Position numbers and translations under genes: made by a program. DNA of 22,593 bases from an uncultured Eubacteriales bacterium (GTDB lineage: Bacteria > Bacillota > Clostridia > Oscillospirales > CAG-272), in contig UQXK01000028.1 of the NCBI GenBank assembly GCA_900544985.1, positions 1 to 22,593 of the forward strand. The letters are read 5' to 3'. The notes beneath the pieces are model-generated. The model had not been told where the DNA came from, ran no database searches, and was given only the letters and a program-made list of their open reading frames with translations. Of this stretch, positions 1 through 7,240 are shown piece by piece; the first letter of the stretch is position 1; every line of letters begins with the position of its first letter.

Positions 1-55
1 GAGCGCGACCTTGCCAAGGTCGAGGTGGCGGGTTCGAGCCCCGTAATCCGCTCCA
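1..55 (+). tRNA. tRNA-Gly (anticodon GCC), 3' part only
   Basis: The window opens inside a tRNA. The anticodon stem pairs 6-10 with 18-22 around a seven-base loop at 11-17 whose centre, 13-15, reads GCC, which decodes glycine codons GGC and GGU. The T arm follows, with stem 28-32 paired to 40-44 and a TTC-containing loop at 33-39. The 3' acceptor strand is 45-51, the discriminator base is T52, and an encoded CCA is at 53-55. The 5' acceptor strand and most of the D arm lie upstream of the window, so the gene is partial here only because of the window edge. Confidence 0.95.
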
Positions 56-114
56 AATTGAAAAGAGGAGGGCTTTCCGCTCTTCCAATAGGGATTTTAA
101 TTGGAAAAACTATT

Positions 115-147
115 AAACTCGACTTTTGATAAGTCGAGTTTTCTTTT
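115..147 (+). terminator. Intrinsic terminator after tRNA-Gly
   Basis: An 11-bp perfect hairpin pairs 115-125 with 131-141 around a five-base loop (126-130), followed by a T-rich run to 147. It lies about 60 bases after the tRNA CCA end and before the promoter at 163, so it most likely ends the tRNA transcript and insulates the next gene. Confidence 0.85.
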
Positions 148-162
148 GTTCACGTAAACAAC

Positions 163-191
163 TTGAGTTATACAAATTATTTTGATATAAT
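163..191 (+). promoter_or_regulatory. Sigma-A type promoter for the 256-1023 gene
   Basis: TTGAGT at 163-168 and a consensus TATAAT at 186-191 are separated by exactly 17 bases. Transcription would start near 198 and give a leader of about 58 bases before the ATG at 256. It sits directly downstream of the tRNA terminator, so the next gene appears to be transcribed independently. Confidence 0.7.
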
Positions 192-255
192 AAATTCGCC
201 TATAAATAAGAATTTGGCTAATTGATTGCTTATGTGAGTGCGACAGAGGAGTTCC

Positions 256-1023
256 ATGAATTTTAACAATATAATCAACCATTTGAAACTTTGGTGTATT
301 AGCAAAGCCAAAACTTATCAAAAGGTCTATGGAAATTATGGCGGCATTACATATGTTGGCTATCTAATCGCATATGAACTGATCTTTAAGCTATCAACAC
401 TCATAGACAAGTCTTTTGAATGTGTAGAAGATTTGAAAAACGAAGTGATAAATCTTATTGATGTTCATTATGACCCCTCTATTATAAAACCACAAAAACA
501 TTCAGCGCAGTATATCATTGATAAAACAAATCGAGAATTCTGTGAATTTTTAGAAGACCTTTTATCTCAAAAAGAATCTCTTTCATTAGCAGAGATTCCA
601 TATATGAGAGTGATTGTTGGTTCAGAAGCAGTTGCATTGCAGGAGAAGTTTCGTTCTGTATGGGGTTATGTGAATACAGCATATTGGTTTCCTCTTGATG
701 GTGATGAGCCTAAAGAGATTTCAGATAAATTTTTCATCATGTTTGACTATGTAGAGCCATACATGAAACAGATTGAACAGATAATTGGTCTGCCCCAAAC
801 GCACATATACATGTATGGTGAAAATATTTTCAGACCACAAAATTGTGTTGAAACGATTGAATTGATTGAATATGGTGGCTGTGAAAATATATACACGGAC
901 AAAGATTTTTCGTGGGCAATCTATTTTTCTCATGAAAGCACCGTTGCTTTTGTGGGTTCAATTGTTCCCAAAGTTAAAGAACTGCTGTCAGACGAAAAAG
1001 AGCATTGGGATAAGTTTGAATGA
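256..1023 (+). CDS. Hypothetical protein of 255 aa, unknown function
   Basis: I do not recognise this protein. The ATG at 256 is preferred over the in-frame GTG at 238 because AGAGGAG (245-251) sits four bases before it. The predicted product is soluble, rich in Glu, Ile, Tyr and Phe, with no signal peptide or membrane segment. The C-terminal part (about residues 190-250) alternates strands and helices and includes the stretch DFSWAIYFSHES followed by an amphipathic helix. That end loosely recalls small polymorphic-toxin immunity proteins, but this is an impression, not a family match. The gene is more AT-rich than its downstream neighbours, stands alone between a tRNA and a terminator, and has its own promoter. 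This is the context often seen for recently acquired cargo, although no integrase or attachment-site duplication is visible. Confidence 0.8.
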   Translation: MNFNNIINHLKLWCISKAKTYQKVYGNYGGITYVGYLIAYELIFKLSTLIDKSFECVEDLKNEVINLIDVHYDPSIIKPQKHSAQYIIDKTNREFCEFLEDLLSQKESLSLAEIPYMRVIVGSEAVALQEKFRSVWGYVNTAYWFPLDGDEPKEISDKFFIMFDYVEPYMKQIEQIIGLPQTHIYMYGENIFRPQNCVETIELIEYGGCENIYTDKDFSWAIYFSHESTVAFVGSIVPKVKELLSDEKEHWDKFE

Positions 1024-1404
1024 GATTTTGAATAGACCAATTCCAGTTAGTCGGCTGTTGTGTTTTGCGGATAAATATTTTTAAGTATAGGCACACTATA
1101 CTTTGCAAGCAAAGTCATGTGTTTTAGAAATGCAAAAAGTAAAGGATAGCGAATTATTGCTATCCTTTTATGTCGTCTAAATAAATTCCTATGGGAACCG
1201 CACTTTAGCTTTCCTCTTTTTTGTTTTTATATATTGCAGTAATCTTGTTTCTCTGATTTTCTGCGTTAAGAGACGAATAAAATGAGAAAAAGCGGGGCGT
1301 TAAAAAAGATATTTCGATTTTATAAAAAATCACTGTTTTTACAGAGAAAAATTTATCGCTTGTACGACTTAATAAAATAACAGCGTGTAATATAGGAGGT
1401 AAAA
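1024..1404. other. Intergenic region, 381 bp
   Basis: The only clear element is the terminator at 1141-1169. The rest is AT-rich with no reading frame that has a credible ribosome binding site. The end holds the GGAGG ribosome binding site (1395-1399) of the 1405 gene. I see no convincing promoter for that gene. Confidence 0.6.
1141..1169 (+). terminator. Intrinsic terminator of the 256-1023 gene
   Basis: A perfect 10-bp hairpin pairs 1141-1150 with 1159-1168 around an eight-base AT-rich loop. The 3' arm ends in TTTT and the 5' arm begins with A residues. The distal T-tract is short, so termination could be partial. It lies about 120 bases after the stop codon at 1021-1023. Confidence 0.7.
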
Positions 1405-2844
1405 ATGAGAAATATTTTAAATATAAAGTATGACAAAGACAATAGATATCATAATATGCTGTTTGCTTCGATAGTTTTTATTCTTGTTTTGATAGCCGTT
1501 ATGATTCCGTCGCCTCCGAGACAGACCGTCGAATATCCCGCTTATAAAGTAGAGTACCTCGATCAGTACGGAAAACAGTTCGACGCTTTCAAAAAAGGTC
1601 AGCTTCATATAGATATAGTCCCGGACCGCGTTTTGGAAGGGCTTCAAAATCCGTATGATCCCAATGAAAGAATGGCTTGGGGTGCGGAATATCTTTGGGA
1701 TCATGCTTATTATAACGGAAAATATTATTCTTATTTCGGAATCGCTCCGATATTCACGGTATATTATCCGTTCTATTTTGTTACAAGATCTCTTCCGTCA
1801 AGCTCCATGGCGTGTTTCATTCTCGCGGTATATGCAATAATATTTATTTCGCTTGCGCATCGCGAATTCGCGATAAGATTCGCAAAAAATGCGAATCTTA
1901 TAAGTCTCTTATTGTCTCTTATCTGCACGGTATGCGCTTCCGGCGTATACTTAGGCGTGTTGTGCTCCGATGTGTATTATGTAGCCGTACTGTCGGCGCT
2001 CGGTTTGGTCTTCTCCTGTGTGTTCTTTATGTTCCGCGGAATGAGGGAAGAAAGACCGGTATTAAGAGGAATACTCTTTTTCCTTTCCGGCGTATCCGTG
2101 GTTCTTGCGGTACTTTCAAGACCGACGGCGTCTCTGCTTTGCCTTGCGGTAGCGCCGTTGTTTATAGATTATGTTTTAAAGATAAGAAAGAACAATCTTA
2201 AAGAGGGAATTGCGACATCGCTTTCCTTTGTTCTTCCCGTTGTCATAGGTGCTGTTTTTGTGATGTTATTCAACAATGCGCGTTTCGGTTCTCCGCTTGA
2301 TTTCGGTGCGAACTATCAGCTTACGATAAACGATATATCGGAAAACGTCATAGAATTTGATTTTCTGCTTCCGGCGCTGTTCTCTTTCTTTATAAATCCG
2401 TTTACTTTTAAAAAAGCGTTTCCTTTCGTAGAAATGAACATGAATCTGCATTTGCCGGAGGGGGCAAGATACGTTTACTCCCATTATTATATAGGCGCGT
2501 TTTCTCATGTTCTTCCGCTCGGACTTCTGTTTGCGCCGAGATTGTTCTTTATAGACAGAAAGAAAAAAGAGAGCGATAAGGTGAAAATCGCAACGGTGGC
2601 TCTTGTTTTTGTCATTTGTATAATCGTAGCTTTTGCGGATTTCTGCCTTGCGGGCGTAAATATGAGGTATATATACGATATAACGCCGATGCTTTCCGCG
2701 GCGGGCGCCTTTATCCTTCTCGATTTGCAGTCCAAAACGAAGGGAGCAGAACGCGTCGCCGTGACACTGCTTTCTTCACTCATATTTATATTGACGATAT
2801 TTTCTTGTATAAATGTTGTTGTTTCGATTTCGAAAATTCTTTAA
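1405..2844 (+). CDS. Polytopic membrane protein, possible GT-C-like glycosyltransferase
   Basis: The 479-aa product has a hydrophobic N-terminal helix (about residues 19-37), a long polar loop (about 40-110), then roughly nine to eleven further hydrophobic segments to the C terminus. The loop holds acidic and aromatic motifs: FDAFKKGQLHID, NPYDPNER and WDHAYYNGKYYSYFG. A large first extracytoplasmic loop with acidic residues, followed by many helices, is the GT-C layout of lipid-phosphate-sugar glycosyltransferases. I recognise the layout, not a specific family, so substrate and activity are unassigned. TAGGAGGT at 1393-1400 with five A residues before the ATG fixes the start. It lies 78 bases upstream of the sigma-factor gene, which has its own ribosome binding site, so co-transcription is possible but not shown. 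Confidence 0.75.
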   Translation: MRNILNIKYDKDNRYHNMLFASIVFILVLIAVMIPSPPRQTVEYPAYKVEYLDQYGKQFDAFKKGQLHIDIVPDRVLEGLQNPYDPNERMAWGAEYLWDHAYYNGKYYSYFGIAPIFTVYYPFYFVTRSLPSSSMACFILAVYAIIFISLAHREFAIRFAKNANLISLLLSLICTVCASGVYLGVLCSDVYYVAVLSALGLVFSCVFFMFRGMREERPVLRGILFFLSGVSVVLAVLSRPTASLLCLAVAPLFIDYVLKIRKNNLKEGIATSLSFVLPVVIGAVFVMLFNNARFGSPLDFGANYQLTINDISENVIEFDFLLPALFSFFINPFTFKKAFPFVEMNMNLHLPEGARYVYSHYYIGAFSHVLPLGLLFAPRLFFIDRKKKESDKVKIATVALVFVICIIVAFADFCLAGVNMRYIYDITPMLSAAGAFILLDLQSKTKGAERVAVTLLSSLIFILTIFSCINVVVSISKIL

Positions 2845-2922
2845 AATTCAAGTGAGATAAATGCATATTACGTGCGACTGATATACAGGATATAAAAAAC
2901 ACATTTCTTCAAAGGAGATTTT

Positions 2923-3474
2923 ATGGATAATGGCGAGAGCAGCTACCGCCGTTTCCTTGACGGAGATACCGGTGGGTTTGACGAACTTGTAAATATGTAC
3001 CACGATGCGCTGATCTATTTTATCAACGGATTCCTTTTCGACATAACGGAGAGCGAAGATGTTGCGGAAGACACTTTTATGGAGCTTATCGTGCATCCGA
3101 AAAGATTCTCTTTTCGTTCCTCACTTAAAACGTATATCTTCCAGATCGCCAGAAATAAAGCGATAGACAGGGTGAGAAAGCGTAAACGTATTTCCTCTAC
3201 GCCGATAGACGAAACGGATATAGAGGATACGGAAAGCATAGAAAATAGCATTTTGAAAGATGAGCGCGCGAAAATGCTTCATATCGCTCTCGGAAAAATA
3301 AATGAGGAATATGCTACGTTATTAAGGCTTGTGTATTTTGAAGATATGACTGCGGAAGAGGCGGGAAGGGTCTTAAAAAAGAATAAAAGACAGATTGCAA
3401 ATCTTATGTACAGGGCAAAAGGTTCGCTCAAACGCGCTATGGAAGAGGAGGGTTTTTCTTATGAAGAATCATGA
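2923..3474 (+). CDS. ECF-type RNA polymerase sigma factor (sigma-70 family)
   Basis: The 183-aa product has the two-domain ECF layout. Region 2 lies at about residues 10-85, with the helix around ESEDVAEDTFMEL and the FQIARNKAIDRVRKRKR basic segment used for core binding and -10 recognition. Region 4 lies at about 115-175, with LRLVYFEDMTAEEAGRVL and the recognition helix NKRQIANLMYRAKGSLKRAM. An AAGGAG ribosome binding site precedes the ATG. Its last 14 bases overlap the start of the next gene, the usual arrangement for an ECF sigma factor translationally coupled to its anti-sigma factor. Its regulon is unknown; autoregulation would be typical of the family, but I could not pick out a convincing ECF promoter. 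Confidence 0.92.
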   Translation: MDNGESSYRRFLDGDTGGFDELVNMYHDALIYFINGFLFDITESEDVAEDTFMELIVHPKRFSFRSSLKTYIFQIARNKAIDRVRKRKRISSTPIDETDIEDTESIENSILKDERAKMLHIALGKINEEYATLLRLVYFEDMTAEEAGRVLKKNKRQIANLMYRAKGSLKRAMEEEGFSYEES

Positions 3475-4267
3475 AGAATTTCGTAATGCCGTTTTTAATA
3501 AAGCCAAGGAATATGAAAAGAAAAAAAGAGAAAAAAGACAGGCTGTTCTGAGAGGTGTTACAGCCACGGCGTCCTGTTTGCTTATAGCCGCCGTTTTGAT
3601 AACCATACCGATAAATGTTATAAACAAACGTTCGTCTACGATGGTCCCTCCCGGGACTGTCATAGAAGGAAAAACAGAAGCTTCGCTTGATCCGGAGATG
3701 ACCGATACAAGCTCTGATGTGACGGGCGCGCTTCCGTCCACAACAGGAGAAATACCGTCCACAACTGGCGTGTATTCGAGCACCACGAAACCTGTCGGTA
3801 CCATGGAGCAGACTGTGAGCACGACGAGCACGATTTCGTATCCTTTTGATAGCAGCGAAGCATACTTTTTCAACGGAGCGGGAGTTTTCAACACGCAATA
3901 TAACGGCGGAGGAAATGAACCGGTTTCCGGATACAAGATATTCTATTCGTATGAAGATTTTAAAAATAACGCTACCGAATTGGAGTATAATTATTTTCCG
4001 ACAGAGGAATCATGGAATGAAAATTCATCGGACAATGCCGTGCTTTATGTTACGTTAAACTGCAACAGCGGAAGCATTCGCCCGTGTTTCGATACTATAA
4101 TTTATTCGGATGATTACACAAAAGCGACCGTGAAAATAAATTATGTGTATCCGGAAGCGGGTACGTGCGATATGGCTTCTTGGAATATGTTGATACAGTT
4201 CCGCGGCGTTGACGCGACAAAAATAGAAAATATCGAATTTGATATAGAGTATGTTTCCGTGGAGTAA
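3461..4267 (+). CDS. Probable membrane-anchored anti-sigma factor
   Basis: The ATG at 3461, with GAGGAGGG at 3445-3452, is chosen over upstream in-frame starts because it gives the coupled overlap with the sigma gene. The 268-aa product has a charged cytoplasmic N terminus of about 30 residues rich in Lys, Arg and Glu, one membrane helix (about 33-53), a Ser/Thr/Pro linker (about 58-125) with repeated PSTTG/SSTTKP units, and an extracytoplasmic C-terminal domain (about 126-268) rich in Tyr, Asn and Asp. Topology and gene order fit an anti-sigma factor holding the sigma factor at the membrane. It lacks the HxxxCxxC zinc motif of classic ZAS anti-sigma factors, and the cytoplasmic part is very short. 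The linker would be suited to cell-wall spanning. Function is inferred from context. Confidence 0.72.
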   Translation: MKNHEEFRNAVFNKAKEYEKKKREKRQAVLRGVTATASCLLIAAVLITIPINVINKRSSTMVPPGTVIEGKTEASLDPEMTDTSSDVTGALPSTTGEIPSTTGVYSSTTKPVGTMEQTVSTTSTISYPFDSSEAYFFNGAGVFNTQYNGGGNEPVSGYKIFYSYEDFKNNATELEYNYFPTEESWNENSSDNAVLYVTLNCNSGSIRPCFDTIIYSDDYTKATVKINYVYPEAGTCDMASWNMLIQFRGVDATKIENIEFDIEYVSVE

Positions 4268-4282
4268 GAGCTTTGAAATCTT

Positions 4283-4430
4283 TGCCCGAATAAAGTATGA
4301 CAACGATGTGAAAGTTTTGAGGATTTTTTAGGGACTTTTTCAAAAGTCCCTTAAAGCAAGGTCCCCTCACGGCAGTTCCGACATATTATGAAAAAATAAA
4401 AAGCACGGCAATGCCGTGCTTTTTGTGTGC
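4283..4430. repeat. Modular intergenic repeat, module X, copy 1
   Basis: This stretch is a diverged copy of 14570-14734. Shared parts in order are an AATAAAGT-containing segment, a hairpin (arms 4330-4339 and 4342-4351), the sequence TTAAAGCAAGG, a segment containing GGCAGTTCC or ACAGCAGTTCC, and a second hairpin (arms 4398-4409 and 4413-4424) with GCACGGC in one arm. The second hairpin has A5 before and T5 after, so it could terminate transcription in either direction. It begins about 15 bases after the stop codon of the anti-sigma gene and may serve as that operon's 3' end. Confidence 0.7.
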
Positions 4431-4577
4431 GCATTGAATGTTGTGGCTTCCGCCCCAAACCCCGACCAAAGGACTTTTTGTAAAAAGTCCTTTGGAATCT
4501 CAAAAACTTTCGCCAAAATAAAGTGGTATATTCGGTGCGAAGTTCTTTGGCACACCTTTCTCCGAAAGAAAGGTGTG
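4431..4577 (+). repeat. Modular intergenic repeat unit, copy a
   Basis: The unit layout is a CCCCAAACCCCGAC lead-in, hairpin 1 (4468-4493), a conserved core (4494-4550) containing CTTTCGCCAAAATAAAGTGG, and hairpin 2 (arms 4551-4561 and 4567-4577). The core is nearly identical to copies at 4628-4684 and 14798-14850. Hairpin arms differ between copies but stay complementary. Confidence 0.85.
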
Positions 4578-4710
4578 GGCGGTCTGCCCCCAACCCCGAG
4601 CAAAGGACTTTTCGTGAAAAGTCCTTTGGAATCTCAAAAACTTTCGCCAAAATAAAGTGGTGCATTCGGTGGGAAATTCTTTTGCCTACTTTTCTTATAA
4701 GAAAAGTAGG
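4578..4710 (+). repeat. Modular intergenic repeat unit, copy b (tandem with copy a)
   Basis: This is the second tandem unit, with a GC-rich lead-in (CTGCCCCCAACCCCGAG), hairpin 1 at 4602-4627, the same core, and hairpin 2 at 4685-4710. The arms of hairpin 2 (CCTACTTTTC and its complement) differ from copy a but still pair perfectly. The last base lies directly against the stop codon (4711-4713) of the minus-strand uracil-DNA glycosylase gene, so hairpin 2 would form immediately after that stop codon in the mRNA. Confidence 0.85.
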
Positions 4711-5274
4711 TTATTTTTGGAGAGAGCGATATTTTTTTGATATCATTATCATGTCGGAAAGCATATCGTCTTTTTTGACAGGATCGCGCAAAAGTGCGGA
4801 CGGATGGTATACCGCACATATTTCGTATTTTCCGCGCCTGACGAAAATACCGTGCTCCTTTGTTATCTTGAAATCCGGCTTTATAAGGCGCATGGCGGCG
4901 ATTCTCCCCAGACAAACGATGATATCGGGGGATATTGCCGCTACCTGTTCGCGAAGATACCCTATACAGGCGTCCTCTTCTTCGGGAAGAGGATCGCGGT
5001 TTTGCGGCGGACGGCATTTTAATATATTTGTTATGTACACGTCGTTACGGTCTATGCCGACGGCGCCGAGGTATTTGTCAAACAATTTTCCTGCGGCTCC
5101 GACGAAGGGAATACCCGAAAGATCCTCGTTCTGACCGGGAGCTTCGCCTACGAACATGAGCCTTGCATTGGAATTTCCGATTCCGAAAACAAGGTTTGTA
5201 CGAGTTTTGCCGAGAGGGCATTTCATACAGCCGGAACATTCTCTTTTTATTTCTTCAAGCGTTTTTTCTTCCAT
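4711..5274 (-). CDS. Family-4 type uracil-DNA glycosylase (Fe-S)
   Basis: The 187-aa product removes uracil from DNA as the first step of base excision repair. Diagnostic motifs are GEAPGQNED at residues 43-51 (the family-4 motif A) and YHPSALLR at 156-163 (motif B with the active-site His). Four cysteines, C16, C19, C87 and C103, are spaced as the 4Fe-4S ligands of this family, and length is typical. The ATG at 5274 is chosen because GGGAG lies six bases upstream; an in-frame ATG at 5307 has no such site. MecA lies upstream on the same strand across a 135-base gap, so co-transcription is uncertain. Its 3' end abuts the repeat array. Confidence 0.92.
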   Translation of the reverse strand: MEEKTLEEIKRECSGCMKCPLGKTRTNLVFGIGNSNARLMFVGEAPGQNEDLSGIPFVGAAGKLFDKYLGAVGIDRNDVYITNILKCRPPQNRDPLPEEEDACIGYLREQVAAISPDIIVCLGRIAAMRLIKPDFKITKEHGIFVRRGKYEICAVYHPSALLRDPVKKDDMLSDMIMISKKYRSLQK

Positions 5275-5409
5275 GTAAGACTCCCGCATTTTTTGTTTTC
5301 CAAACATAATGAATATTATATTTTGATTTTACCAAAAAATATCGGAAATATCCATACATAGAAGAAAAAATTTAATATCGTTTTTTATAATATCGGGAAA
5401 AATGAAACG

Positions 5410-6036
5410 CTATGCTATCGCGGAAAGAATTTTCACCGCATTTTTCCCGCAGATAAGGTCGCAATGCTCCTTTATGTATGAAAACGTGTTTTCGTCTGAG
5501 AGTCTTGTTCCGAATTCTCCTATAAACATATTTTCGAAAATTGAGCAGGACGGTTTTGTCTTATATGAAATTTTGTCTGAAAGCATAAGGTAATATCTGT
5601 TTTTAACGTGGCTTTCTTTTTTTTCGGTATATACCGTGCTTTCTCCCACATACCCGCGAAGACTTAAAAAACGGCAAACGTTCAAAAGCTCCGATATCGA
5701 AGAAAATCCGTATATCGTCATAAATGTTTTCTCAAAAGTTTCCGGCAAATTATCTTTCGGGCAATTCATTTTTTCCTCCGTCGTACAAGGATGTTCCGTT
5801 TTTGTTATAAAAATTACACATCCTCCGCTTTTGGACGGGAGCGCATCTATCCGTATTTTTCCGCTCGCGGCATCAAATCCCGTTTTCTTTTTTGCTTTGT
5901 CGAGAATATCCCATACGGCGCGTCTTGTTTCGGTATTTTTGTAATCCAGGTTTTCGTTGCTTATATTGAAATCGTCCATATCCGCTCTTGTGAGTAATAT
6001 TTCAAGCTTTTCTTTTCCTATAAGATTGAGTTCCAA
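5410..6036 (-). CDS. mecA: Adaptor protein MecA (ClpC adaptor family)
   Basis: The 208-aa product matches the MecA layout: an N-terminal substrate-binding domain (about residues 1-85, with the LTRADMDDFNI and RRAVWDILDKA segments), an acidic variable linker (about 88-100), and a C-terminal ClpC-binding domain (about 101-208, with FMTIYGFSSISELLNVCRFL and NRYYLML). MecA delivers substrates such as ComK to ClpCP in Bacillus. I chose the TTG at 6036 because AAGGTGA is five bases upstream. A GTG at 6072 would add 12 residues but lacks a ribosome binding site. It is divergent from trpS across an intergenic region of about 170 bases. Confidence 0.82.
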   Translation of the reverse strand: MELNLIGKEKLEILLTRADMDDFNISNENLDYKNTETRRAVWDILDKAKKKTGFDAASGKIRIDALPSKSGGCVIFITKTEHPCTTEEKMNCPKDNLPETFEKTFMTIYGFSSISELLNVCRFLSLRGYVGESTVYTEKKESHVKNRYYLMLSDKISYKTKPSCSIFENMFIGEFGTRLSDENTFSYIKEHCDLICGKNAVKILSAIA

Positions 6037-6139
6037 AAAAATCACCTTCCCGATTTTATTATATACTATCACGGTGTAAAAAAGATAGGCTAAAAATATG
6101 GTAAAACGATCGTAAAGACGCGGTTTTGATAGAATATAC

Positions 6140-6168
6140 TTGCAAACATTTTCTTTTCGTTGTATTAT
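6140..6168 (+). promoter_or_regulatory. Promoter for trpS
   Basis: TTGCAA (6140-6145) and TATTAT (6163-6168) are separated by 17 bases, which places the start near 6175 and gives a short leader of about 35 bases. That is far too short for a T-box, and no T-box sequence is seen. Confidence 0.6.
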
Positions 6169-6209
6169 AATATAAATAACAGAATTTTTTATGTTCGGAG
6201 ATTATAAGA

Positions 6210-7217
6210 ATGGAATTTTCAAAAGAGAAGCAAACGATTTTTTCGGGCGTACAGCCCAGCGGAAATCTTACGATAGGAAACTACCTCGGCGCCATAAAGA
6301 ACTGGGACGCGCTCCAAGACGCATATAACTGTATATATTGCGTTGTGGATATGCATTCCATAACGGTAAGACAGGATCCCGCAGTGCTTCGCCGCCGCAC
6401 GCTTGAAACGCTGGCGATATATATAGCGAGCGGTCTCGACCCCGAAAAAAATGTAATGTTCGTGCAGAGCCATGTCCCCGCGCACGCACAGCTCGCATGG
6501 ATACTCAACTGCTATACAATGTTCGGCGAATTATCCAGAATGACGCAATTCAAGGATAAAAGCGCCAAAAATGCGCAGAATATAAATGCCGGACTTTTCA
6601 CATATCCGTCTTTGATGGCTGCCGATATACTTCTTTATTCGGCAAACCTCGTTCCCGTCGGAATAGATCAGAAGCAGCACGTAGAGCTCGCAAGGGATAT
6701 AGCGGAGCGTTTTAATCAGATATACGGCAATACTTTTACAGTGCCCGATGTCTATATGCCCAAAACAGGTAAGAAGATATATTCTCTTTCCGAGCCGACC
6801 AAAAAGATGAGCAAATCCGATGAAAACGAAAATGCGTTTGTCGCCATTCTCGACCCGCGCGATACCATAATAAGAAAGTTCAAGCGCGCCGTCACCGACA
6901 GCGATACTGTCGTAAGATATGCCGAGGGCAAAGACGGAATAAACAACCTTATGTCTATATACTCTTGCTTTACGGGAAAGAGCTTTGAAGAAATAGAGAG
7001 GGAATTCGACGGACGCGGTTACGGAGATTTCAAGCTCGCCGTAGGCGAAGCGTGCGCAGACGCTCTTGCTCCGTTGCAAGAGGAATATAAAAGGCTCATG
7101 AACGACAAAGCATACCTCGAAAAGATTCTTTCGGAGGGGGCTTCTCATGCTTCCTATATAGCCGACAGAATGGTTTCGAAAGTTTATAGAAAAGTGGGAT
7201 TTCTGGCAAAAAAATAA
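6210..7217 (+). CDS. trpS: Tryptophanyl-tRNA synthetase
   Basis: This 335-aa class I aminoacyl-tRNA synthetase charges tRNA-Trp in the cytoplasm. The N terminus reads FSGVQPSGNLTIGNYLGA (about 11-28), with TIGN as the HIGH-motif equivalent. The KMSKS loop is at residues 199-203, in KKMSKSDEN. Length is standard for bacterial TrpRS. The start follows CGGAG about eight bases upstream. The phosphotransferase gene begins 23 bases after the stop and probably shares the transcript, although the two functions are unrelated. No tryptophan-responsive leader is visible. Confidence 0.97.
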   Translation: MEFSKEKQTIFSGVQPSGNLTIGNYLGAIKNWDALQDAYNCIYCVVDMHSITVRQDPAVLRRRTLETLAIYIASGLDPEKNVMFVQSHVPAHAQLAWILNCYTMFGELSRMTQFKDKSAKNAQNINAGLFTYPSLMAADILLYSANLVPVGIDQKQHVELARDIAERFNQIYGNTFTVPDVYMPKTGKKIYSLSEPTKKMSKSDENENAFVAILDPRDTIIRKFKRAVTDSDTVVRYAEGKDGINNLMSIYSCFTGKSFEEIEREFDGRGYGDFKLAVGEACADALAPLQEEYKRLMNDKAYLEKILSEGASHASYIADRMVSKVYRKVGFLAKK

Positions 7218-7240
7218 AAGAACGGACGGCTTTTGCCGAG

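Noticed and set aside
1..1023. Genomic island inserted at tRNA-Gly
   Set aside because: No integrase and no duplicated tRNA 3' end can be found in the window; only the position and composition are suggestive.
4523..5134. Plus-strand open frame of about 200 codons across repeat copies and the uracil-DNA glycosylase gene
   Set aside because: It runs through the repeat cores and then antisense to a convincing gene. Its KSFGISKTFAKIKW-like stretch is just the repeat core translated and recurs in each copy. No ribosome binding site.
6073..6209. T-box leader for trpS
   Set aside because: The leader from the mapped promoter is only about 35 bases and no T-box sequence or specifier-loop structure is present.
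6531..7148. Minus-strand open frame of about 205 codons opposite trpS
   Set aside because: Antisense to a fully motif-supported tryptophanyl-tRNA synthetase, with no ribosome binding site.
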